A DNA stretch of 64,000 bases from Alphaproteobacteria bacterium bin52 (GTDB taxonomy: Bacteria; Pseudomonadota; Alphaproteobacteria; Thalassobaculales; Thalassobaculaceae): positions 1 to 64,000 of the forward strand of contig MPMT01000003.1 in the NCBI GenBank assembly GCA_002238645.1. Reading direction: 5' to 3'. The position numbers and the translations under genes were made by a program. The notes below the pieces were generated by a model, which was not told the origin of the DNA, ran no database searches, and saw only the letters and a program-made list of their open reading frames with translations. Positions 46,067 to 54,408 of the stretch are shown piece after piece (the first letter of the stretch is position 1; each line of letters opens with the position of its first letter).

Positions 46067-47141
46067 GGCGAACGGCCTCTGCCAGGGTCACGGCCTCGAG
46101 CTCGACCTCGACCGCCTTGCGGCCGGTGAGTGCGAGGTCGAGGGCGAGCGCGGGCGGTGTGGGGGTGCGGCGGGACTGGCAGTGGGCGATGATGGCCCAG
46201 CGGGTCGCTGCCACCGCCTCCCAGAATGCGATCACGTCCCGGTCTGCCGGCCCTGCTCCCGCGTCCGCGTACCCCTGCTCAAGTTCGCGGCGGCCGGCGA
46301 GGCCGCCTGCTTCCCGGGCGTCGGCGCCATGGCGCCAGCAGCGGGAGCAGAACCACCCGATATCCTCCATCGGGTCGCTCCAGCCCGCGAACTCCCAGTC
46401 GAGCACCGCAGTGATGGTGCCGTCAGCGACCATGATGTTGCCGATCCGGTAATCGCCGTGACACAGCACCACCGGCCTGCTCCTCGGAGCGGAACGACGC
46501 AATTGCCTGAGCGCCCACTCGAGTGCCGGCAGTGGTTCGGGCAGGGAATCAAGTTCGCGTTCGAGGGTTTCGAGACGATGCAGTGCCGGGTCTTCCGGCA
46601 GGCGGGCGAGACAGTCGGGCCGCTGACTGCAGGCGATGGAATCGGGTGTGATCCGGTGCAGGATTGCAAGTTGCCGCCCCGCCTCGCGCACCAGTGTTGT
46701 GCGCGTGGTGGCGGCAAGACGACCGTGAACGAGGGCGCCCGGATCGGTGGTTCCCGCCACGTGGCGCATCACGTACCCGGGTCTGCCGGCGACCGACCCG
46801 TCGGCGTCGAGGAACAGGGGTTCTGCAACGGTAACGCCCGCGCCATGCACGAGGCGCTGAACGGCGCATTCGCCGGCCCGGCCAATCCCCTGCGGCAACC
46901 TGCATGCCGGGTCCATGCGAAAGACGAGGCGATGGTACCCCGGCAGCGTGCCTCCCGCGAATTCGGCGTCGAAACCCCAGGTTTCCTGAATGGCGCCGCC
47001 GGCCAGGCGTTCGCAGCCCTCGATCCCGACCCGGTTCGCACCGGTCCGGACCTGAAGCCAGCGTGCGAGCGCGCCGGCGTCGGGACCCTGGCCCGCAAGC
47101 GGCAGCGGACCGGAAGCCGGTCCGCCGCCACATGTCATCAT
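46059..47141 (-). CDS. APH-family phosphotransferase (LvaA/ACAD10-11 kinase-domain-like)
   Basis: A 360-residue kinase-fold protein. The Brenner motif HGDYRIGN (228-235) supplies the catalytic Asp and Asn, and the metal Asp is at 248 in VLDWEFAGWSD. The order dehydrogenase-kinase-DUF6285 matches LvaC-LvaA-LvaB, in which the kinase phosphorylates the hydroxyl of 4-hydroxyacyl-CoA. In animals the same domains are fused in ACAD10 and ACAD11. ATG 47141 overlaps the dehydrogenase stop by ATGA. Confidence 0.87.
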   Translation of the reverse strand: MMTCGGGPASGPLPLAGQGPDAGALARWLQVRTGANRVGIEGCERLAGGAIQETWGFDAEFAGGTLPGYHRLVFRMDPACRLPQGIGRAGECAVQRLVHGAGVTVAEPLFLDADGSVAGRPGYVMRHVAGTTDPGALVHGRLAATTRTTLVREAGRQLAILHRITPDSIACSQRPDCLARLPEDPALHRLETLERELDSLPEPLPALEWALRQLRRSAPRSRPVVLCHGDYRIGNIMVADGTITAVLDWEFAGWSDPMEDIGWFCSRCWRHGADAREAGGLAGRRELEQGYADAGAGPADRDVIAFWEAVAATRWAIIAHCQSRRTPTPPALALDLALTGRKAVEVELEAVTLAEAVRRG

Positions 47142-48343
47142 GCCATGCCCCAGGCCCAGAAATCGTTCCCCTCGGTGCGGTAGAACCGGGCAAGGACCAT
47201 CTTGTGGACCTCGGATGCGCCGTCGACCAGACGGGCCTGGCGAGCATAGCGGTAGATCCACTCCAGCGGCGTGTCCTTCGAATATCCGCGCGCGCCGTTC
47301 AGCTGAAGCGCGGTGTCAACCGCACGGTGCAGGGTGTCGGCCACATGGTTCTTGGCCATGGAGACCTCCTTGCGGGCGAAGTCGCCTGCGGCGAGTTTCC
47401 ACGCCGCCCGCATGGTGATCAAACGACCCATCTCGATGTCGGCAGCCACGCCGCCCAGCATCTGCTGAACGCTCTCGCGATCAGCAAGGGTCACGCCGAA
47501 ACCGCGGCGCCTCTCCACGTACTCCTGGGCGATCTCCATGCACCGCTTGGAAAGGCCCAGCCAGCGCATGCAGTGGGTGAGCCGGGCGGTACCGAGCCTG
47601 ATCTGGGTCAGTTTCAGCCCGTCTCCCACCTCCATGATCCGGTCGGCGTCATCGATTTCCAGGCCGTCGAACCTGAGTTCGCAGTGGCCGCCGTGCTCTT
47701 CCGGGCCCATGATCTCGATGCGTCGCACGATCTCCCAGCCCGGCTGGTCGCGATGGAACATGAAGGCGGTCAGACCGCGTCTGGGATCATCTGAGGTGCG
47801 GGCCATCAGGATGAAGTGCCGGGCTGTCTCGGCGCCGGTGATGAACCACTTGTGGCCGGTAATCCGCCAGCGGGAATTGCCGAGCGGTTCCGCCTTCGTC
47901 TGCATCATCGACGGATCGGAACCCGAGCCCGGGTGAGGCTCGGTCATCACGAAGGACGACCGCACGGTTCCATCGATGATCGGTTGCAGCCACCGGTCCT
48001 TCTGTTCCCTGGTTGCGACGCGGTTCAGCACGAACATGTTGCCGTCGTCGGGTGCCGCGCAGTTGAAACAGACCGGGCCGAAGATGGACCGGTTCATTTC
48101 CTCGTAGGCGGCAGCCATGCCGACCTGGTCGAAACCGAGGCCGCCACGCTCGCGCGGCATCTGCGGTGCCCACAGCCCGGCGGCCTTGACCTTTGCCTGC
48201 ACGGCCTGCAGCGGTCCGGCGGCAATGTTCTCGTGCGCGTCGTAGTTGGCGCGGTCGGCCTCCAGCGGCAGGATGTGCTCGGCGACGAAGTCGCGCACCG
48301 CCCGGCGATAGTCCTCGACCTGCGCCGGCAGCGTGAAATCCAT
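47138..48343 (-). CDS. Acyl-CoA dehydrogenase family protein (LvaC/ACAD11-like)
   Basis: A 401-residue flavoprotein with the ACAD N-terminal, middle (FVMTEPHPGSGSDPSMMQ) and C-terminal (TPLEWIYRYARQARLVDGASEVHK) regions. The DGxSEVH end, in place of the more common YEG-T, is typical of the ACAD10/11 and LvaC branch. With the coupled kinase gene it probably removes phosphate from a 4-phosphoacyl-CoA and rehydrates it to the 3-hydroxy isomer; a plain dehydrogenase role is the alternative. It is preceded by the DapA-like gene with a 33-bp gap. Confidence 0.88.
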   Translation of the reverse strand: MDFTLPAQVEDYRRAVRDFVAEHILPLEADRANYDAHENIAAGPLQAVQAKVKAAGLWAPQMPRERGGLGFDQVGMAAAYEEMNRSIFGPVCFNCAAPDDGNMFVLNRVATREQKDRWLQPIIDGTVRSSFVMTEPHPGSGSDPSMMQTKAEPLGNSRWRITGHKWFITGAETARHFILMARTSDDPRRGLTAFMFHRDQPGWEIVRRIEIMGPEEHGGHCELRFDGLEIDDADRIMEVGDGLKLTQIRLGTARLTHCMRWLGLSKRCMEIAQEYVERRRGFGVTLADRESVQQMLGGVAADIEMGRLITMRAAWKLAAGDFARKEVSMAKNHVADTLHRAVDTALQLNGARGYSKDTPLEWIYRYARQARLVDGASEVHKMVLARFYRTEGNDFWAWGMA

Positions 48344-48376
48344 GGCGATGTCCCGTGTGTCAGATGGGTGTCGCCG

Positions 48377-49339
48377 TCAGGCGACCTTGCGGTAGACGGT
48401 CTCGGCGTTCAGGCCCGCCTCACCCATCAGCGCCCCGATCCGTGCGATTTCAGCCGGCGGCAGCTTGACCAGCGGTGGACGGACGTGCGCCGGCGGCAGC
48501 CGGCCGAGGTGATGCAGCGCTTCCTTCATGCGGTTGTGCATGTCGAGGAACGGCGGATCGTAGAACGCCCGGACTGTCGGGTGGATCCGGTCATTGATGC
48601 GACGCGCCTCCTCGAGGTCTCCGTCCCGGAAGGCACGGAACAGGGCGACCTGAAGGTTGGCAATGACGCTGCCCGCACCCGAGAGCAGTCCGTCGCACCC
48701 CTGGACCAGCGAAGACAGCAGCCACGCGCTGTGGGTTGACAGCACCCGGACCGGGGTATCGAGGCTGCGCAGTTCCCGTATGTGCCGTTCGTGCTGCAGC
48801 GGGTCGTTGCACCAGTCCTTGATGGCGCGGATCTGCGGAACCCGGCGGCAGACCTCGAGCAGGGTATCGACCGGGTAGCCGAGACCGGAAGAAAGCGGGT
48901 ACTGGAACAGGATCAGCGGCAGGTCGGTCGCTTCGGCGATGGTCTCGAAATGCCGCACGGCCATGTCAGGGCGCAGTTGCCCGCCCATCGCCATGCTGTT
49001 CGGCGGGAAGATCAGCAAGCAGGACGCCCCGCCGTCCCGGGCCTGTCGCGCGAGACGTGCACCGGTCAGCGACCCGTCGGCGTAAATGCCATGGACCAGT
49101 GGCAGACGGTCACCGACCTCGTCGAGCGCAATGTCCATGCACCGCGCCTGTTCATCGGCGGTGAGCGCATGGACCTCCATCGAGTGGGCGTTGACCGTGA
49201 TGGCGGAAATGCCCTCGATCGCAGCGAGGTCCTGCAGGTGACCTCGAAAGGCCGGCTCGTCGATCTCGAGCCCGGCATCGAAGGGAAGGAGGCAGGCCGG
49301 TATCACCCCGCGCGGTTCGAAGGGCATCCGTATCGTCAT
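48377..49339 (-). CDS. DapA-family lyase/aldolase
   Basis: A 320-residue TIM-barrel protein of the dihydrodipicolinate synthase family. The Schiff-base Lys174 is in RAIKDW and the conserved Tyr147 in ILFQYP. Members cleave or condense pyruvate-type donors. True DapA has a different substrate loop, so this is more likely a catabolic aldolase or dehydratase. ATG 49339 follows AGGGAGA; a GTG 6 nt upstream is less likely. It heads the minus-strand run into the acyl-CoA dehydrogenase gene. Confidence 0.87.
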   Translation of the reverse strand: MTIRMPFEPRGVIPACLLPFDAGLEIDEPAFRGHLQDLAAIEGISAITVNAHSMEVHALTADEQARCMDIALDEVGDRLPLVHGIYADGSLTGARLARQARDGGASCLLIFPPNSMAMGGQLRPDMAVRHFETIAEATDLPLILFQYPLSSGLGYPVDTLLEVCRRVPQIRAIKDWCNDPLQHERHIRELRSLDTPVRVLSTHSAWLLSSLVQGCDGLLSGAGSVIANLQVALFRAFRDGDLEEARRINDRIHPTVRAFYDPPFLDMHNRMKEALHHLGRLPPAHVRPPLVKLPPAEIARIGALMGEAGLNAETVYRKVA

Positions 49340-49390
49340 TCGCACTCTCCCTGCTCATGGGTTGGCAGCACCACCACGCGATTGTGGCCC

Positions 49391-49423
49391 GATTGCCGCA
49401 AAAGGCAAGCCGGGTCGGCAATC
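49391..49423. promoter_or_regulatory. Inverted repeat in the divergent region between the lyase and PHA depolymerase genes
   Basis: GATTGCCG (49391-49398) and CGGCAATC (49416-49423) are perfect 8-bp arms separated by 17 nt. The site lies about 50 bp upstream of the DapA-like start and 100 bp upstream of phaZ, so it could co-regulate both. It could also act as an RNA hairpin. Confidence 0.4.
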
Positions 49424-49524
49424 ACGAACAGTGTCATTGTGCGTTGCAGCATGAATCGGCTTGTGTCGGACCGTCAGCTGTGGGACAGGGGTATCGCCCA
49501 GGCAACAGAAACGGACACTGACCC

Positions 49525-50751
49525 GTGCTCTACTCGATGTACGAGACCAGCCGCCTGATGTTCACGCCCCTGCGCATGGCGGCCCGGTCCTCCCGTGCGT
49601 TTGCAGGTCATGCGGCGCCGTTCCTGTTCGAAGGCAACGGAAGCCGCATTGCCGACGCGGCGCTTGAGATCTTCGATGACGCGCTCAGGGACCGGGAGCG
49701 ACCGGAGTGGGGTCTTGATGTGACCGAGATCGACGGCGAACAGGTGGACGTCCTCATCGAGACGGTGGCGGAGCGGCCGTTCTGTTCCCTGACCCGGTTC
49801 CGCCGCCGGATCGAGCGCGATGATCCGAAGGTACTGATCGTCGCTCCGCTCTCGGGCCACTTTGCGACCCTGTTGCGCGACACGGTCCGCAGACTGATGC
49901 CCGCGCACGACATCTACATCACCGAGTGGAAGGACGCGTCCACCGTCCCGCTGCTGGAAGGCGGCTTCGATCTCGACGACTATCTCGAGTATCTGCTTGA
50001 CTTCATGCGTATCGCGGGACCCGGCCACTCTGTGATTGCCGTGTGCCAGCCGGCGCCGATTGTCGTCGCGGCGACCTCCCTGCTGGCCCAGTGGCAGGAT
50101 CCGGCCCAGCCGGCCGCCATGGTGCTGATGGGCGGCCCGGTCGACACGGCCGCATCCGAGACCATGCCGACCCGGCTTGCCAACGAGCGTTCGATGAGCT
50201 GGTTCGAAACCCGGTGCATCACGCTGGTCCCGCCGATGTATCCCGGCGCGGCGCGGCGCGTGTATCCCGGATTCCTGCAGCTCGGCGCCTTCATCGCGAT
50301 GAACGCCGAACGCCACCTCGACGCTCACGTGCGCATGTTCAGTCACCTGGTCACGGGAGACGGGGAGTCGGCCGAGGCGCATCGCGCGTTCTACGACGAG
50401 TATCTCGCGGTGATGGACGTGACGGCCGACTACTATCTTCAGACACTGAAGCGGGTGTTCCGGGAACGCTGGCTTGCAACCAACAGGTTTGTCTGGCGCG
50501 GCCACCAGGTGAGGCCGGACGCGATCACGCGCACGGCGTTGATGACGGTGGAGGGAGAGCTCGACGATATCTCCGGCCCGGGCCAGACGGCGGCGGCGCA
50601 CGCGATCTGTTGCGGCATTCCGGAACACCGGCACCGCACCCTCCTGCAGCCGGGCGTGGGTCATTACGGAATCTTCAACGGGCGGCGGTGGCGCAACGAG
50701 ATTGCGCCCGGGATCACCGAATTCATCCGGGACAACCGGGAACCGGCGTAG
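49525..50751 (+). CDS. phaZ: Intracellular polyhydroxyalkanoate depolymerase
   Basis: A 408-residue intracellular PHA depolymerase that mobilises stored polyester granules. The family start (LYSMYETSR) fits GTG 49525. The nucleophile is Cys174 in AVCQPAP, the hallmark of this cytoplasmic type, with the catalytic Asp in VEGELDDIS and His in GVGHYGIFNG. No signal peptide. The divergent operon carries a 4-hydroxyacyl-CoA module, which makes co-use of released hydroxy acids plausible. Confidence 0.9.
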   Translation: MLYSMYETSRLMFTPLRMAARSSRAFAGHAAPFLFEGNGSRIADAALEIFDDALRDRERPEWGLDVTEIDGEQVDVLIETVAERPFCSLTRFRRRIERDDPKVLIVAPLSGHFATLLRDTVRRLMPAHDIYITEWKDASTVPLLEGGFDLDDYLEYLLDFMRIAGPGHSVIAVCQPAPIVVAATSLLAQWQDPAQPAAMVLMGGPVDTAASETMPTRLANERSMSWFETRCITLVPPMYPGAARRVYPGFLQLGAFIAMNAERHLDAHVRMFSHLVTGDGESAEAHRAFYDEYLAVMDVTADYYLQTLKRVFRERWLATNRFVWRGHQVRPDAITRTALMTVEGELDDISGPGQTAAAHAICCGIPEHRHRTLLQPGVGHYGIFNGRRWRNEIAPGITEFIRDNREPA

Positions 50752-50784
50752 CCGCCCGGACACGTCGGACCGGGGAGACCAAAC

Positions 50785-51843
50785 GTGGGTACGATGGTCA
50801 GCTACCAGATCTCGGAGTTCGGCGGCCGTGTCGAGCCGGTCAGGCAACCGATTCCCGAACCGGTCGGGCGCGAGGTGCTGCTGCGGGTCACCCATGCCGG
50901 GGTCTGTCACTCCGACCTGCACATCGCGGACGGATACTACGATCTCGGGCACGGGAGCCGGCTGACCCTCGGTGATCGCGGCATATCGCTGCCGCATACA
51001 ATGGGCCACGAGGTGCTCGGGGTCGTGGAGAGGGCAGGTCCGGATGCGGAAGGGGTCCCGACCGGAGCTCCCGCGCTCGTGCATCCCTGGATCGGGTGCA
51101 TGAACTGTGGCGAATGTCGCCGCGGCCAGGAGAACCACTGCGCTGCCCCGCAGTCGCTTGGCGTGTTTCGCCCGGGCGGGTACGCCGAATACATCCTGGT
51201 GCCCGACCCGAAGTTCCTGGTCGACATCGGCGACCTCGATCCGGCGGCTGTCACTCCCTATGCCTGTTCCGGGGTAACGGTCTACAGCGCGCTGAAGAAG
51301 GCCAGGCCGGTCGCCGATGACGAGTGGCTGGTAATCATGGGCTGCGGCGGTCTCGGCCTCGCCGCAATCGCCATCGCGGCCGGCCTGGGGATCGTCAATA
51401 TCCTGGCCTGCGACATCGACGGCGCGAAGCTGGAAGCCGCCGGTTCCATGGCGACCGGCACCCTCGACATCAGTAGGGCCGACGCACTCGATCGCCTGCG
51501 GGAGGTTACCGGTGGCGGGCCGCGTGCGGTGGTCGATACGGTTGGTGCCCAGAACACCTCGTCGATCGGAATCGGGTCGCTGGTCAAGGGCGGCCGGTAC
51601 GTGATCGTCGGATTGTTCGGCGGCGCGCTCGAACTGCCCCTGCCGTCTCTTCCGCTTCGCGCGGTGTCGATCCTCGGTTCCTACACCGGCAGCCTCGCCG
51701 AACTGCGCGAACTGATCGCGCTGGTCAAGACAGGTGCGATCCCGCAGATCCCCGTGACGACCCGCCCGCTCGCCGAGGTCGACTCGGCCCTCGCTGACCT
51801 GCGCGAAGGCAGGGTGGTGGGACGGGTGGTGCTGACCGCCTGA
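50785..51843 (+). CDS. Zinc-dependent alcohol dehydrogenase
   Basis: A 352-residue MDR-family enzyme. Catalytic zinc ligands are Cys41 (AGVCHSD) and His75-Glu76 (MGHEVLG). The structural zinc site is complete with Cys105, 108, 111 and 119. The Rossmann motif GCGGLGLAAIAIA lies near 186-198. The substrate class is unknown. It begins 33 bp after phaZ on the same strand with GGGGAG ahead of the GTG; it may oxidise or reduce a hydroxy acid or alcohol derived from that pathway. It ends 7 bp before the convergent sulfatase stop. Confidence 0.9.
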   Translation: MGTMVSYQISEFGGRVEPVRQPIPEPVGREVLLRVTHAGVCHSDLHIADGYYDLGHGSRLTLGDRGISLPHTMGHEVLGVVERAGPDAEGVPTGAPALVHPWIGCMNCGECRRGQENHCAAPQSLGVFRPGGYAEYILVPDPKFLVDIGDLDPAAVTPYACSGVTVYSALKKARPVADDEWLVIMGCGGLGLAAIAIAAGLGIVNILACDIDGAKLEAAGSMATGTLDISRADALDRLREVTGGGPRAVVDTVGAQNTSSIGIGSLVKGGRYVIVGLFGGALELPLPSLPLRAVSILGSYTGSLAELRELIALVKTGAIPQIPVTTRPLAEVDSALADLREGRVVGRVVLTA

Positions 51844-51850
51844 CCCGGTT

Positions 51851-53434
51851 TCAGGGGTCGCACGGTTTCCAGTAACCGATCAGGATGCCGCGGCTTTCCG
51901 CTCCGGGCAGGGCGCGTATGCGTTCGTCGGACACGGTGACCCGCAGGCGTCGGCCGCGCATCCATGCAAACAGCACCTCGTGCAGTTCGGCCCGGACCGC
52001 GGTGTGATCCTGACAGGCGCCGAGATCATGGAACTCCTCGGGATCGCGTTCCAGGTCGTAGAGCTGCGGGCGGAACGCCTGGTGCAGGACGTACTTCCAG
52101 CGCCGCGTGCGAACCATGAAAGCCCGCGCGTCCCAGGGTTCGACCCCGAGGTCGGCGCGGGCGCGCCGTCCCGACCAGTCGCTCTCGGTGATCACGTGGT
52201 CGCGCCACTCCGGCCGGGCGCCGTGCAGGAGAGGCGCCAGGGACCGCCCTTCCATCCAGTGCCGTTCCACCGTACCTCCCGCCGCCTCGACGAAGGTCGG
52301 CAGCAGGTCGATGGCCTCGACGAAGCTGTCATCGACGGTGTCCCGGGTTGCGTTCGCTTCGGCCCGGGGGTCGACGATGATCATCGGCAGGCGAATCGAG
52401 GGTTCGTGGAACAGGTCCTTTTCCCCCAGCCAGTGATCGCCCAGGTAGTCTCCGTGGTCCGAGGTGAACACGATCATGGTGTCGGAAAGCCGGTTCCGTT
52501 CCTCGAGGAACCGGACCATCCGGCCGACATGATGATCGATCTGGCCGACAAGACCCATGTAGGCGGGAATGATGGTGTCGCGTGCGTCGGGCCGATTGAA
52601 CAGGGTGCTGTCGGGGTGACGCATGAAGGCGGCATGAACCGGGTGCGCCTCAGTGCGTTCCGCGGGTGAGCGTACCACCGGAATGACCTGTCCGGGTTCG
52701 TACATCGAGGCCCAGGGTTCAGGCGCGATGTAGGGCCAGTGCGGCTTGATGTACGACAGGTGCAGCAGCCAGGGTTCATCGCCGGCCTGGTCAATGAACC
52801 GCATGGCACGGTCGGTCATGTAGGCAGTTTCGGAGTCCCGCTCCTCGACGCGGGCCGCTCTGTTTGAATGACCCCAGTACCAGCCGCTCAGGCTCTCGCC
52901 GTCGTCGCCCGTCGTCGAATTGGCCGCGGTGTGCCACGGATTGGCGCCGGTATGTCCGCGCTCGCGCAGGTAGGTGTTGTAGGCGAGCTCCGGGTCGACC
53001 GACATGTCCGGGTGCAGGCCGTCGTCGCGTTCCACCGGTTCGAAGCCGCATTCGGAGACCAGGACGCCGAGATCGGAAACAGGATCGACGCCGAGCCGTG
53101 CCATTCCGTCACGGTCCGCCATCATGTGGGTCTTGCCGACCAGGACCGCGCGCCGACCGAGCGCCCGTAACCAGTCACCCATGGTCCGTTCGTCGACCCG
53201 CAGCGGGTAGTTGTTCCACGACGATCCGTGGGAGAACATGTAGCGCCCGGTATAGAACGACATCCGCGAGGGACCGCAGATGGGCGACTGGCAGTAGGCC
53301 GAGGCGAACCGGACCCCGCGGCGTGCCAGGTCGTCGATGTGGGGTGTGCGCAGGTGCGGATGCCCGTAGCAGCCCAGGTAGTCGGCCCTGAGCTGGTCGC
53401 ACATGATGAAGAGGATGTTCCTGACCTCGGCCAT
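51851..53434 (-). CDS. Type I sulfatase / phosphonate monoester hydrolase-like enzyme
   Basis: A 527-residue alkaline phosphatase superfamily enzyme. CDQLRADYLG at 12-21 provides metal ligands and CGPSR at 53-57 is the formylglycine motif. FTSDHGDYLGDH in the middle and the later GEIYDLERDPEE-like LYDLERDPEEF block are standard. The N-terminal wording is very close to bacterial phosphonate monoester hydrolases, which are also promiscuous sulfatases. No signal peptide. It lies 11 bp behind the transketolase genes on the same strand. Confidence 0.88.
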   Translation of the reverse strand: MAEVRNILFIMCDQLRADYLGCYGHPHLRTPHIDDLARRGVRFASAYCQSPICGPSRMSFYTGRYMFSHGSSWNNYPLRVDERTMGDWLRALGRRAVLVGKTHMMADRDGMARLGVDPVSDLGVLVSECGFEPVERDDGLHPDMSVDPELAYNTYLRERGHTGANPWHTAANSTTGDDGESLSGWYWGHSNRAARVEERDSETAYMTDRAMRFIDQAGDEPWLLHLSYIKPHWPYIAPEPWASMYEPGQVIPVVRSPAERTEAHPVHAAFMRHPDSTLFNRPDARDTIIPAYMGLVGQIDHHVGRMVRFLEERNRLSDTMIVFTSDHGDYLGDHWLGEKDLFHEPSIRLPMIIVDPRAEANATRDTVDDSFVEAIDLLPTFVEAAGGTVERHWMEGRSLAPLLHGARPEWRDHVITESDWSGRRARADLGVEPWDARAFMVRTRRWKYVLHQAFRPQLYDLERDPEEFHDLGACQDHTAVRAELHEVLFAWMRGRRLRVTVSDERIRALPGAESRGILIGYWKPCDP

Positions 53435-53445
53435 GGACCGGCGAC

Positions 53446-54408
53446 TCAGTCGACCAGTTCCCGGCAGGCACCGGCAATGGCCGCCGCGGTGAGACCGTAG
53501 CGGGCGCGCACCTGGTCGGTCGGCCCGACCACGGCAAAGCTGTCGGGCAGGGCCACGAACCGCATCGGAACCGGGTGCCGGCGCGCCAGCAGCTCCGCCA
53601 CCGCACTGCCGAGCCCGCCGGGCAGCCGGTGTTCCTCCGCCGTCACGATCCTGCCGGTTTCGGCGGCGGCCGCGAGCACGGCATCGCTGTCCAGCGGCTT
53701 GATGCTGTGCATGTTGATCACCCGGACCGACAGGCCGGACGCGGCACAGTCCCGGGCGGCTGCCAGCGCTTCCGTGACCAGGCAGCCGCAGGCGATGACG
53801 GTCACGTCCGACCCGTTCTCGAGCACCTGGGCCCGGCCTATTTCCAAACGGGCGCCGGGCGGGGTCACCGGCGGTTCCGGGACCCTGCCGCCGAGGCGGA
53901 CATAGACCGGACCGTCACGATCGGCGGCCGCAATGGTGAGGAGGTAGGCCTCCATCGGGTCCGCCGGGACCAGGACCGTCATGTTGGGCATGGCACGCAT
54001 CAGCGCCAGGTCCTCGACCGCGTGGTGGGTTCCGCCCGATACACCGAGCGCAATGCCCGAGCAGGCGGCGCCGATCACCACCGGCTGGCGCGCGTAGGCG
54101 ACGTCATTGCGCAGCTGTTCCATCGACCGGGCGGTAATGAACGGCGCGTAGCCGCAGACATGGGGCCGCATCCCGACAGTCGCGAGACCGCTTGCGATTC
54201 CCATCGTGTTCTGCTCCGCGATCCCGGTCTCCAGCACCCGGTCCGGCGAATCCTGCATGAGCTGGCGCAATCCGATGAGATCGACCGTATCGGCCGACAG
54301 CGCCACCACCCGGGGATCCTGCCCGGCCAGGTCGGTCACGGCGGCACCGAACGCCAGGCGGGACTGGCCCTGGAATCGTGCCGACAGATCGTCATGTCCG
54401 GCGCTCAC
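53446..54408 (-). CDS. Transketolase-like protein, C-terminal (pyrimidine-binding) subunit
   Basis: A 320-residue subunit carrying the TPP pyrimidine-binding domain (about 15-170; ETGIAEQNTMGIASGLA holds the conserved Glu) and the C-terminal transketolase domain (about 190-320; AEEHRLPGGLGSAVAELL). The GTG at 54408 overlaps the upstream stop (GTGA), which supports this start; no suitable ATG is in frame. It pairs with the N-terminal subunit encoded directly upstream. Such split transketolases often act outside the pentose phosphate pathway, for example on aldose sugars in catabolic clusters. Confidence 0.9.
   Translation of the reverse strand: MSAGHDDLSARFQGQSRLAFGAAVTDLAGQDPRVVALSADTVDLIGLRQLMQDSPDRVLETGIAEQNTMGIASGLATVGMRPHVCGYAPFITARSMEQLRNDVAYARQPVVIGAACSGIALGVSGGTHHAVEDLALMRAMPNMTVLVPADPMEAYLLTIAAADRDGPVYVRLGGRVPEPPVTPPGARLEIGRAQVLENGSDVTVIACGCLVTEALAAARDCAASGLSVRVINMHSIKPLDSDAVLAAAAETGRIVTAEEHRLPGGLGSAVAELLARRHPVPMRFVALPDSFAVVGPTDQVRARYGLTAAAIAGACRELVD

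Noticed and set aside
49474-51138. A 554-codon open frame on the minus strand
   Set aside because: It is antisense to phaZ and the alcohol dehydrogenase gene, both with intact active sites.
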